A stretch of DNA of 64,000 bases from Athripsodes cinereus (lineage: Eukaryota > Arthropoda > Insecta > Trichoptera > Leptoceridae): contig OX388322.1 in NCBI GenBank assembly GCA_947579605.1, positions 1,922,001 through 1,986,000 of the forward strand. Direction: 5' to 3'. The notes below the pieces were generated by a model. The model ran no database searches. It was not told where the DNA came from and was given only the letters and a program-made list of their open reading frames with translations. A program made the translations under genes and the position numbers. Below, one piece after another: positions 54,650-64,000 of the stretch. Position 1 is the stretch's first letter, and every line of letters begins with the position of its first letter.

Positions 54650-55480
54650 GTCATTTTTTATCAATTTAAAAAAGACAAAATTCTATGATAAGTGTACAAC
54701 TATAAATGATTGGAATCAAATTAAAAAATATAAAATTATGCAATAAAATACCGCAATCGCCCTTCTTCGTCAAACACGTCCAAATTTCACTTGTATAAGA
54801 ATAGTGTCGTCAACAGAATAAAAAACATTTCTAGTGTTAACGCCGATCTGTGATTTTTTTGACGTTTATATTGGGTATACTGTATTCAAATACGATATTT
54901 ATCACCTGTACACCCTGTAGCCTGTGATTAAATAAGTATAGGTGTTGGTAAACACCTTGTTAAGTGATTATTATTTATATATAAATGAACACCGTCATCG
55001 AACAAAGGGGAATGTTACATCGAATAGTTCCGAGATATAGCTCGTCGAAGTTTTGCTATGAATTTCATACTTCTCTATAGGCCATAGGGTACGAATCTAC
55101 ATTCTACTATAACCTATACTTAGTCACAAAATTGATACTCTTCTCAAAGTGTAGGAACACAAAAGTTTGCAAATTGTACACTTTCTTAACAAACTAAATT
55201 TATTTCTATCATTATTTTAATATCAAAATATCTCCATACATATTTTGTAATCGCGATATTTTTGAAATCTGTCAAAAGACATTTAACTAGAGTAAAATTT
55301 GTAACGGTAGTCTTTTTCAAATACACCAAAGCGAACAGGACATTAGTAAAGACAAAAACAATAATAATACGTATACTTTTATACGACACATGCAGAAGCT
55401 GGGCCATAAAATCAAAACAAAAACATTCCCTCTTATTCGTCTGTGAAATTATCACTAACTTCTTTCTATCGTGAATTCAA
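54650..55480. other. AT-rich stretch without genes
   Basis: No supported gene. Overlapping plus and minus frames at 55186-55474 show no recognised family. Confidence 0.4.
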
Positions 55481-55975
55481 TTCTATATTAATTAAAACAT
55501 GTGAGACGTGGTTGAAGAAGGATGAGAGCGGAATAAACGCCGTGGAGATGCGTTCACTAAGAAGAATGGTTGGTAAAACATTGCGGGATAGAGTGAAGAA
55601 TGAAGATATAAGGAGAATGAGCGGATGCGAGAATAGAAAGCGTGTTGTGGATAGAATGCGTGTAAATAAGTTACGATGGTTTGGACATGTTGAGCGAATG
55701 CAAGATGAAAGATTGACGAAGAGGATGTATTTGTCTGAAAGAGGAGGTGTGAGGAAGCGCGGACGGCCAAGAACCACGTGGCTTGAGCACGTGGATTAAA
55801 TCCTTAAGGACGGCCGCGTGTTGAGTAAGAGAAATCGGCGAACATGTACTTATGAGAAACTGGATAAATGTGGAGGAAGCGAAAGAAGTTTGTATGGATA
55901 GATCTATATGGCGTTCCGTTCTCTCTGCCTACCCCTCCTGGGACACGGCGTGAGGGTATAGATAATATAGATTTC
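55480..55975 (+). mobile_element. RTE-like LINE 3' fragment, young copy
   Basis: About nine tenths identical by eye to 2981-3485 over GATGAGAG..GAATAAA, GAGATGCGTTCACTAAGAAG and TGGTTTGGACATGTTGAGCG. It has a TAA where the other copy has Gln (GTGGATTAA). The 3' end reads CCTCCTGGGACACGGCGTGA, GGGTATAG. Confidence 0.85.
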
Positions 55976-56436
55976 TTTTTGTAAAACGAGATTAGAAAAA
56001 ACTCTATAGTTACTATACTTACTATAGTTAAAAATCTCGAAAATGACCATTCGTATTACATTCCCCCTTATTCGATGATAGTCTTCATATTCAATTTCAT
56101 TGATTTTTTATTAGTACTTATTATTTTTATATCGAGGCGATATTTCATATCATGAATCCGTGTATTATAAATTTAATTGTAGTTGCCCGTGTTAATAATA
56201 TTGCTTTGATTTATAGCGATATCGCACAGTAATAAGGCGTTAATAGTTTATTCATATTATAAAGATTGAAGATAATACCGTACATGAAATATATATCTAT
56301 ATACATACATACAATAATGCCGCTATCCTTACGGGGTATACAAAGAAAGACAAGCGTTTTACACTCCTATTTTTTAACCCATATATTTGTATGTAGATAA
56401 TTATATCAAATGATTTATTCGGCATAATAGTAATAA

Positions 56437-56583
56437 TACTGTGTCGGTAATTAGGTAGTAGAATTCTATAATGAAATTAATAAAAAAATGTCTTGTCAAT
56501 TGACAATGTCCTAACACGACGAAAGACGTCTATTTCGAGAATAAATCGCATAGTAGGTATCTACCTAGAATAAAACATTTCGA
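56437..56583 (+). mobile_element. Penelope-like element, internally deleted copy
   Basis: ACTGTGTCGGTAATTAGGTA, GTAGAATTC and later TTGACAATGTCCTAACACGA, CGAAAGACG, GAATAAATCG and AATAAAACATTTCG match the two ends of 42237-43109 without the coding middle. Its right end is where the next element inserted. Confidence 0.65.
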
Positions 56584-57289
56584 TACCTTAATTCGCAGAT
56601 TGGGTAACTCCATTTTTTGACAAAATGACTTAATGATGCCATAATGTTGACTGTATTCCAACACACATGCATGGTAAATTTGAAGAATCCAACGTTATTA
56701 CAAATGCCCTAAAAAACACCTCAAGAAAATTGGGTAACTCCAATGTTAGTATTTACAACGCTGCAAATTGGGTAACTCCACCATTCTGTATGGAGACTTG
56801 CGAGAGATAGGTTGTGTATTAGGAATATTTTACAAAAAAGTGGTTTTGGATATCTTATCCTGTAAAAAAATGTTAGGTAACTGTAACCATAAGTGTCAGC
56901 TTTATTTTCTTAAATTTTTTAAAGTTTTTTTTTATAATTAGCTCCTTATGTGATGTAGTTAATATGTAAGGAACTCCCATTTTAAATAATGCAACTATTG
57001 CAGGAGTTACTACGTGGAATTTAATTATTACTGGATATGTTTGCGCACAAATTTTGAAGCTGATTTACTAATATTGTTTTGTTTTTTAACATTTTTTAAT
57101 AATATTATTATGTTATTATTTTTTAGTCAAATAAAAAATCTAGGTTTTAATACTTAAATAAACGACCTAATTTTTTGATATATTAGGATTTGTTGAATCA
57201 TGATTAATTTTAAATAAGCTCAAATTCCGAAGAACTGAACGTGTATCTACATACATTACCTACTTATCATAAGTTTAATTTCTCGACCG

Positions 57290-57420
57290 ACGGTTCTTGG
57301 TGGAAGTTCATATTAATAATTTTTAAAATGAAACATGATATATAGTTATTCCACTATTGACATTATTTATTTTGCGAGCCGGCTTTCAAGAGCTTCCGCT
57401 CTCATCGTCAGGCAAAAGTG
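57290..57420 (+). repeat. TTCCGCTCTCAT-core repeat family copy
   Basis: TCTCGACCGACGGTTCTTGG, TGGAAGTTCAT, then GCGAGCCGGCTTTCAAGAGC, TTCCGCTCTCATCGTCAGG. The clearest copy of a family also at 10440, 20540 and 46570. Confidence 0.55.
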
Positions 57421-57864
57421 AAATGTTTACTTATCATTTTATAGATGAATAGCAGACTAAAGACTATGGTTAAATTAGTAACTGAAAATTGAAGGAGTGA
57501 AGAAAATCGTATGAGTGAAACAAATCCCAGAAATCATGATTTTCTACAAATTTATCAAAGACAATTCGAACTTTTATAATGGAATTGGCCCATCATATTA
57601 CTTGGTAGTGGTAATCTTGTAGAAATCCAAAATATAAATACCTACTGATGATAATAATTTAGATAATAATGCGACACAAGGGATATTGTTAGATGCACAG
57701 GCTAATGCTATTGATCATAATATTGAAACAGAGAAGGGCAGCATATGAGTCAACATCTCGTTAGTCCCATATTCAGAACATTCAGATTCTGATGAAAACT
57801 CTGAGACTTCTCTTGGAAAAAGGATGAATCATGGAGTAATAAAAATTTAAAAAATCAAAAAGAG

Positions 57865-58745
57865 GTGTGATAAACTCGCCCTCTGTATATTATTATTATT
57901 ATTTATAAGATTACGGCTACCCGTCCCTTGTGGGACGATTTGTGCCAATTACAATATTTTTAGAATATAACATGTAATATTAATGCATTTACTTATAAAA
58001 TAATAAAATTTCTTTTGGCGGATTTTAAAATCTTGAGATATACAGAGAGGGTATCAGTGTGCAAGAGGCAAGACACTTTGATCGGATACTGGACTTCAGC
58101 TATCTCATAATACAAGTCGTAAGAGTCTCTTATTGGGCAACCGACCTCTGTACATTGATCACACCTAATTTGAATGCATTTTTTTTATAAAATTGTATAT
58201 ATTGTGATCAATGTACAGTAAAGAATGAATGAATAAATAAATAAATTGCCTCAAAGGAAGAAAAGCCTTGGCCCAAAAAATATTGTCTGCTTAAATAATC
58301 TAAACGAGACTGAAAATATCTTCACGAAAATGGACTCAGGACTACCACGATTTCTAAAATAATGCTCCACACGAATTATTATTTTCACATTTTGTCACTC
58401 TTCATTATTTTTGTCTAGCTATCAACGAGTATATCTCTAAAGGTGCAACTTTTTTGTTCAACTATGTTCAACTCCGTGATACAGGATAGACGATGTTCCA
58501 GGCTGGGTAATATCCTGAAAAGGCTAATTGGCCAAAAAGAGCACCGGTCTTCCGTCCGCAAGGATTCGTCAGCCCGTGATTTCCCTCTTTCACAATACAC
58601 CGTTCTTATAACGACAACAGCAGAGCGCAGGAAATATCGTAGAAAGAGGTGACGCAATTGGCGCAGAGTCGCACTGAATGGAGGAGGCTGGTTTCTGCCC
58701 TGTCCTGCCGAGATGAGCGTTGATGATGATGATGATGTTGAAGTA
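57865..58745 (+). mobile_element. Nested LINE 3' pieces
   Basis: GTGATAAACTCGCCCTCTGT at 57866, and CCGACCTCTGTACATTGATC...CAATGTACAGTAAAGAATGA with AATA tail at 58140-58245, belong to the LINE tail family of 34690. From 58440 a different piece reads TGGAGGAGGCTGGTTTCTGC, CCTGTCCTGCCGAGATGAG and ends in (GAT)n at 58719-58737. Confidence 0.55.
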
Positions 58746-59124
58746 TTTATCCTATATATATATGTATTACTTCAATTTAATTTGATTTTCATATTAAACA
58801 CTTTAAAAATAACATTATTATGAGACCAAACAGTATACACTACTTATAGGCAAATTGGGTAACTCCATCAATTATAGCATTTATTTTACAAAATCTATCA
58901 CAGAAAATTAGGTAACTCCAAAAAAAGGCTACAAAACCATTATAAACATAATTATGTCATGGTTATTGTGTTACGAACATGTATCTACACCATGTAGATA
59001 TTTTAGAATAAGGAAAATAATAATAATAATATGCATAACAAAAATATTTAGTTTTTTGTCCGCCCTGTAAAGTAGCTATTTTGGAGTTACCCAATCTGCG
59101 AATTAAGGTATCGATTTGTGTTAT

Positions 59125-59445
59125 TAATTTCGTATTATTCGGCGCCTTGTATCCATCTCAAGGGCGCGGTAAACTATGTTAGAAAAGCGTTATCTTCAAT
59201 TTGCTGAATATCTAAATTTATTAGAGGAGAGCTTGTATGTTGGCAAGAACATACATACATATGTTCTACATACATACATATGTTTAAAGATAGATCTGTT
59301 TGGCGTTCCGTTCTCTCTGCCTACCCCACTTGGGACACGGCGTGAGGGTATAGTATAGTATAGCTTGTATGTTTATTATATGCAGCTGGTCTGCTGGCTA
59401 CCCCAAAAGTGGCACATGCCGTGATGGTATAGTAGTAGTCCATCT
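59125..59445 (+). mobile_element. Cluster of retroelement 3' ends (CR1-like, RTE-like, SINE)
   Basis: A CR1-like tail in reverse (GGCGCCTTGTATCCATCTCA, AGGGCGCGG) at 59135-59200. Then an RTE-like end at 59285-59365 (CTACCCCACTTGGGACACGG, CGTGAGGGTATAGTATAG), then a family 1 SINE end at 59370-59445 (CTGGTCTGCTGGCTACCCC, CATGCCGTGATGGTATAG). The last two stand side by side and show the shared 3' sequence. Confidence 0.75.
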
Positions 59446-59454
59446 CCATATTAT

Positions 59455-59650
59455 GCCTTCTTATTCTTCTTCCTCTTGTAGTAGATCATTGCTATGTTGC
59501 TTCGGAAGTTGTCCCCTCTTGTGACACTGAGGACCAGCTATCCTTTCATCTTTTTGGTGGTCCTTCTCGTGAACGTGAGCCAGCTGGTGTCTTCTTTGCA
59601 ACAATGTGGGTGATCCTATTTTCAGCGATCCTGTCCACGAGGTCTCCATA
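59455..59650 (-). mobile_element. LINE 3' fragment with GAA tail
   Basis: The reverse strand reads GGACCACCAAAAAGATGAAA, GGATAGCTGGTCCTCAGTGT, CACAAGAGGGGACAACTTC and ends (GAA)n; it matches 19135-19250. The same motif family (GR-PKRW-DSWSSVSQEG) is broken by stops here. Confidence 0.6.
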
Positions 59651-59892
59651 TTATGTGTTTAATCAAATTATGAATAATGGATGTATGTACAGTATATGTA
59701 TGTTTTTTTGTGAATTTAAACACAGCAGTACATGATACATTAGTACCTTAAATCATAGTTACAAAAAAATAAGGCCAAATTGTGATATTTCACAAATACT
59801 TACTTTTTACAGGACCCTCACTGAAAAGAATAGGAGATCTATTCATTGCTAGGGACTCGCCTTAACGCAGCTTAGTAATACGTAGTTACTAC

Positions 59893-61166
59893 CAGAGATG
59901 TGACGTATTTCAAATAAAAGTATTTAAAATACAAATACAAAATACAAAATACGTATTTGTATTTTGTATTTCAAATACCTTTTTGTAAAAAGTATTTTGT
60001 ATTTTATTTGAAATACTTTTTTTGAGTATTTTGTATTTTACACAAAATACTTTTACAAAATACCTTTTTATTGTTTGAAACAAAATTCTGCCATTAATTG
60101 ATATGCGCGTACGCAAGCTTTTTTTGCCAATTTGTTGAATTACAAATACAACGTTTCCATTAGAGTACTCCATGTTAGAGATATACACACATAATAATGA
60201 TGATTGAACAAATTATACATGACGCCGTTTAACGATCCATGGCCATTTCAAGGGCGCTGTGATTTCTCCTGAATGGTAGCATTTTCAATTTTGTCTGAAG
60301 GCAATCTATTCCAGGCAGATGACGCTGCGACTTTGTTTCTTCTTTTTGCAAATTTAGAGGTATTTGCCCTTTTGAGTTCAACGAGTTTAAGAAGCTGAGC
60401 ACAGCCTTTGCCACACATTTTCGTCAGCTGAACAGCTCAGTGGGTAGTGTGCTGCCTTGTGGACAATGAGACACAGTTTAAACACCAGTATCTCTAGGAC
60501 TCTCAGTTAGTGTAGACTTCTTAGTAGTGAAGTTATGTAGCAGCTCTTATTCTCTCTGTAAATGATCCGGAGGCAACACTAAAAACCATCTGAAGACGAT
60601 AAGGAAGAGTCTGGAGCAGTCCTGTATACTGTATGTATGATGTTACAGTAGTCCATACGATTTCAGATTTGGATTATCCATTCTGATTTATTTTGCAGCC
60701 CAAGTCAGGAATTCTCTTACCTGCTTGATGATACTCAATCCATTTATGACAATTTTCGGCTTATCTCTTCTAACAACCGTACATTTTGTCATGACTTAGT
60801 TAAATTTTTTTTTCTATTTTGACAGTTCTTCCTAAGGTTCATCCTCATTGTCTGCAAGCAATGATATATCGAATCATGTCAACCCTTTCTCCATTTATGT
60901 ATACTCTTGTCCAGTTTTTAATTTCTCTTTCATTCATCAATGGTTTAAATATTAAATACTTTTGTCTTACACCTTGTTCGACTATTTGTAAAAAGTATTT
61001 TAAAAAGGTATTTTAAAAAAGTATTTTGAAAATACGTATTTTGTATTTTGTATTTAAATACCATTTTGAAAAAGTATTTAGTATTTTGTATTTGAAATAC
61101 AAAAATTCAAAAGTATTTGTATTTTGTATTTAAATACTTTTTTTGAAAGTATTTTGCACATCTCTG
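59893..61166. mobile_element. hAT element, non-autonomous, with exact 8-bp target duplication
   Basis: CAGAGATGTG and CACATCTCTG are exact inverted ends, and GTTACTAC stands outside both (59885-59892 and 61167-61174). Both subterminal regions (59910-60060 and 60990-61150) are dense arrays of GTATTTTGTATTT / AAATACAAAATAC in both orientations. The interior is foreign: a CR1-like end in reverse at 60215-60350 (AWNRLPSDKIENATIQ) and a broken RT segment at 60780-60980. No transposase. Confidence 0.9.
60780..60980 (-). pseudogene. Broken reverse-transcriptase palm fragment
   Basis: The reverse strand reads VEQGVRQ, then KNWTRVYINGERVDMIRY, and after a deletion and frame shift LLADNEDE. These are the GVRQG and RYADD-LLADNEDEL landmarks of LINE reverse transcriptases, with the catalytic ADD lost. 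It is captured inside the hAT element. Confidence 0.6.
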
Positions 61167-61592
61167 GTTACTACAAACATAACTATAAAATACATTTTCA
61201 AATTATCTAATATATTAATAAAATAGTTTGTAGACACATATATTATTTTACTAGCTGCAGGGGACCATAAAATATACAGATTTAATATTTTACACGTATT
61301 TCTAGACTAGGAATTATTGGAAATTGTTTATATACACTCTTTATTTAGTAATACACTAAATTGATATCGGCATTTTTAACAACTATTGAAATATCCCTCT
61401 CATCTAACGGTTTTAACTATATTATATTCTTCTGTTGAAGTCGTGCCTTTAGTGGGATAGACAAAAAAAAAGAAACATGTGCTTAGTTAGATATTAGAAA
61501 ACTGTGCCATTTCCCGAGGCCCCTGATTTTTTGAAGCCCCAAATGTTTAAATAAAACGGGATCTTGAACTAATAAAAACATATGAACATAGA

Positions 61593-61838
61593 CCCAACTT
61601 ACACTAGATAAAATGGGTACTTGAACCCAACTTACACTAGATAGGTACTTAGGTAGGGTACCTACTTGGACCCAACTTACACTAGATAGAATGGAAACTT
61701 GAACGCTTCTTACACTAGATAAAATGGGTAGGTATTCGAACCAAATTTACAGTAGATAGAATTGGAACATAAACTCAATTTGCACCAAATAAAATGGGAG
61801 CTTGAACACAACTTCCACTAGATATAATAGGAACTTAT
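61593..61838. repeat. 33-bp minisatellite, about seven degenerate copies
   Basis: The unit is CCCAACTTACACTAGATAAA followed by ATGGGTACTTGAA. Copies become more diverged toward the right, and copy 2 carries a 12-bp insertion (TAGGTAGGGTAC-like). Stops occur in the repeat, so it is not coding. Confidence 0.85.
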
Positions 61839-61847
61839 GGTGATGAG

Positions 61848-61995
61848 TTCGTTGGTAGCCTGGAGGTAGAGTCTCGGCCTCATGAACATGGGGTTCGCGG
61901 TCCCAGGTGCCGGCAAAACTCCCCTTTCACGATACAAGCTTTTAGCTTTCTGTGAAAGGTGTATAAGGTTGTATCTGGGTTTATAACAAAAAAAA
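61848..61995 (+). mobile_element. tRNA-derived SINE (family 3), full length
   Basis: GTTGGTAGCCTGGAGGTAGA, GTCTCGGCCTCATGAAC, the B-box-like GGTTCGCGGTCC, CCGGCAAAACTCCCCTTTCA, a stem-loop around AAGCTTTTAGCTT, and GGTTGTATCTGGGTTTATAA with an A tail. Confidence 0.8.
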
Positions 61996-62009
61996 GATGA
62001 TGAAGAAAG

Positions 62010-62240
62010 AACATTTATCTAAAAGAAAGTACAAACCTGCGAGAACTACTCGTACTTGCCTTGATAAAATATATTAAATTTTAAGGATGGGTGCAAGTTA
62101 AGTAAGAGAAATCGGCTGCATTTATGAAACATTGCATGAATATACAGGAAACAAAAGAAATGTGTTGTGGTATATTAAATTGGCGTTCTGCCTACCCCAC
62201 TTGGAAATCTTGGGATACGGGTTCAGGGTATATAGTAGGT
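62010..62240 (+). mobile_element. RTE-like LINE 3' fragment, decayed
   Basis: ACATTTATCTAAAAGAAAG, GAGAACTACTCGTACTTGCC, AAGTAAGAGAAATCGGCTGC and GGGATACGGGTTCAGGGTAT follow the family order with large losses. Confidence 0.65.
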
Positions 62241-62598
62241 ATGTAATATGGTGTTATAAAATCGTGTATTTCGAGTCTAGTTATGTATGTGATAAGGGTA
62301 TTTTAAGTGTTTGATATGATCTAACGATTGATAATAAATCAATTTCCTTAATGACCCTCCGGCCCTGTGTTGTTTTTGAGTGGGTGCCTTATAGTGAGAG
62401 GTGTGAGGTCTGCCCTACCCTGCCTCTCCGCCTACCCCCAGCGAAAACAAGAAAGAGGTGTTATGTTGTGAACTCACTAATACTTTGATTATAGGTCGAG
62501 ATTACAGAAAAGAAATATCTATACTTACAAAATATGTATATTTATAGTGAACTGCCACATATGCACACCATGGACTTACCCTAGGGGTAGCAAATGGT

Positions 62599-63294
62599 TA
62601 CTATCTTAGTTGAGCAGCCCAACCCGTTTTCGAGTATTTTTTTCCATAAAATGAGCCTTTTAGCATAAAGTCCATTCAAATTGGTTTTATTGCAAATTGA
62701 AATGTTTGCATTAAATTATTTAAAAATCTTCACCATCGGAAGTGCGTAAGAAAGTTTTGAGAAGTTTGAAATTCTCATGGATGTATGAGAGGCCACTGTT
62801 AACACGTATCCTTCGTCATTTTTTCAAACTATTCCCTAACGCCGTGTCCTAAGTGGGGTAGGCAGAGAGAACAGAATGCCATATACAGAATGTCCCTACA
62901 TACTTCTTTCGCTTCTTATACATTCATACAATTTCTCATACAGGCACCTTGATTTCTCTTACTCAATACACGGCCGTCCTTGAGAATTTAAACTGCATGG
63001 TCAAGCCATGTAGTTCTCGGACGCCCTTGCTTCCTTACACCCCTTTTTTCAGACAAGTATATCCTCTTTGTTTTTCTTTCCTCTTCCATTCGTTCCACAT
63101 GACCAAACCATCTCAAACCAACCTGCTTTTTTTTAATCATACCTACTCGTACCTGCAGAACAAATATTTTAGTAAATTTATATTGTTATATTGTTATGGA
63201 TTATTGCTAATTTGCAGGAACAGTCAAAACATTTTGACGTTTTTCTATGGAACAAATAGTCGGCAACGGGTGGGGCCGCTCAACTAAGATAGTA
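62599..63294. mobile_element. TA-flanked inverted-repeat element hosting a LINE fragment
   Basis: TACTATCTTAGTTGAGC at the left and GCTCAACTAAGATAGTA at the right are exact inverses, and the similarity continues imperfectly for about 14 more bases (GCCC-ACCCGTT). TA bounds both ends. A reversed RTE-like LINE fragment (62815-63125) fills much of the interior. Confidence 0.7.
62815..63125 (-). mobile_element. RTE-like LINE 3' fragment
   Basis: The plus strand starts CTAACGCCGTGTCCTAAGTG, GGGTAGGCAGAGAGAACAGA, the reverse of the family 3' end. Further on are TTCATACAATTTCTCATACA and CCACATGACCAAACCATCTC, matching the 45165 copy. Confidence 0.75.
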
Positions 63295-63429
63295 CCGGCT
63301 AATAAAGGCATCTGCCCCACTATAGGATATTGTAATTACTTGAACTATAAAAATAAAGGCCAAAATAGAACCTATTGAAGAATGAAAATAGTATGGAAAA
63401 TTGGAAACAAAGTGAAACTGTCTTTCTCC

Positions 63430-63600
63430 CTAGATGTAAGACTAAACGGGTTAGTTGGAAGACATCGCATTTTAGCGATAAACTCGCCCTCTGTACATTG
63501 AATTTATAATTGTTATTTTTATGCCACTATTTTATTATGTAATATTGTAACCAATGTACAGTGAAGAATAAAATAAATAAATAAATAAAATAAACATAAA
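63430..63600 (+). mobile_element. LINE 3' end with AATA tail
   Basis: GGGTTAGTTGGAAGACATCG, GCGATAAACTCGCCCTCTGT, ACATTGA and CAATGTACAGTGAAGAATAA with (AATA)n. The best-preserved copy of this tail. Confidence 0.7.
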
Positions 63601-63840
63601 CTAATACTATACTATACCATTACGGCATATCCCACAAGTGGGGTAGCTAGCAGACCAGGCGCATACCTTTAGTAATAAATGTACAGACAGTCCTCTCTGT
63701 GCTAACAAAAAATGACATAAACTACTAGGTACTATATACTAACATCGCGGCATATCCCACAAGCGTGGTAGCCAGCAGACCAGCCGCATGTAATAATTAA
63801 CGTGCAGCAGTCGCGTGCCTGCCATACATGCAAAAAAGCA
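63600..63840 (-). mobile_element. Two SINE (family 1) 3' pieces in tandem
   Basis: CTATACCATTACGGCATATC, CCACAAGTGGGGTAGCTAGC at 63601-63715, then CGGCATATCCCACAAGCGTG, GTAGCCAGCAGACCAGCCGC at 63745-63840. Both are in reverse orientation. Nothing is recognised from 63840 to the edge. Confidence 0.7.
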
Positions 63841-64000
63841 CAGCATGCCCAGAGAATCTATGAAGAAAATATTGAAATCATCAAAAACTAATTTGAATTT
63901 GCCGCGTAATATTTCGTCGGAAAGGAAACGATTCGTCCATGCACAGAAATATACGCACCAAATATACAATTTTTGTAAGTTTTTATCAAAAGCGCGTATT

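Larger units (their letters stand above)
56584..59110. mobile_element. 2.5 kb DNA transposon-like element with 29-bp inverted ends
   Basis: The first 29 bases (TACCTTAATTCGCAGATTGG, then GTAACTCCA) are the exact reverse complement of the last 29. The four bases outside read TCGA on both sides (an alternative reading is ATTT with two extra bases in the ends). The motif GGGTAACTCCA or AGGTAACTCCA recurs near both ends at about 56604, 56735, 56767, 58858, 58911 and inverted at 59083. Nested inside are a TTCCGCTCTCAT-core repeat (57290-57420), LINE 3' ends (57865-58245) and a LINE piece with a (GAT)n tail (58440-58745). I saw no transposase. Confidence 0.75.

Noticed and set aside
59910..60188. 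Minus-strand frame of 92 codons
   Set aside because: Translation of the low-complexity subterminal array of the hAT element.

Overview
This is a 64 kb piece of an AT-rich animal nuclear genome. Split genes with GT-AG introns, C2H2 zinc-finger genes, a cilium-type Arl GTPase, a SNAP protein and dense SINE/LINE/MITE debris all point to an insect. The style of the LINE 3' ends (GCGATAAACTCGCC... followed by AATA tails) and of the tRNA-derived SINEs makes a butterfly or moth (Lepidoptera) most likely. I inferred this by eye and cannot name a species. Nothing suggests prokaryotic DNA, an rRNA gene, a functional tRNA gene or a CRISPR array.

Four protein-coding genes can be supported. (1) An Arl13b-like GTPase lies on the minus strand at 1-7185. 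It has three visible exons and runs off the left edge. (2) A zinc-finger gene lies on the minus strand at 11714-23779, with nine exons and about 1657 codons. Each of its seven internal exons carries one pair of C2H2 fingers, and all eight introns are phase 0. (3) A second zinc-finger gene lies on the minus strand at 24608-27271. It is a single uninterrupted coding exon, collinear with the last exon of gene 2 and just upstream of it, so the two are tandem paralogues. (4) A gamma-SNAP (NAPG-like) gene lies on the plus strand at 29589-31338 with two coding exons. I saw no functional link between the four.

From about 31.4 kb to the right edge I found no host gene. This half is a nested mosaic of mobile elements: 3' fragments of RTE-like and CR1-like LINEs, three SINE families, a Penelope-like fragment with a 12-bp target duplication, and several hAT-like elements whose 8-bp target duplications can be read directly (GTTACTAC, ATCAAATG, GGAAGGAT, GTCTATTC). 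There is also a TA-flanked MITE in two copies and a 2.5 kb element with 29-bp inverted ends and repeated subterminal GGGTAACTCCA motifs. The Arl13b introns and the 7.2-11.7 kb intergenic stretch hold a 169-bp satellite-like array, a 117-bp-arm perfect hairpin and a set of interlocked inverted repeats between (TA)n tracts.

The most interesting points are the zinc-finger exon array with its intronless neighbour, the large hairpins between TA tracts, the 56.6-59.1 kb element, and a SINE whose 3' end copies that of the local RTE-like LINE. Exon boundaries were read by eye from splice consensus, frame continuity and homology. No search or transcript evidence was available.
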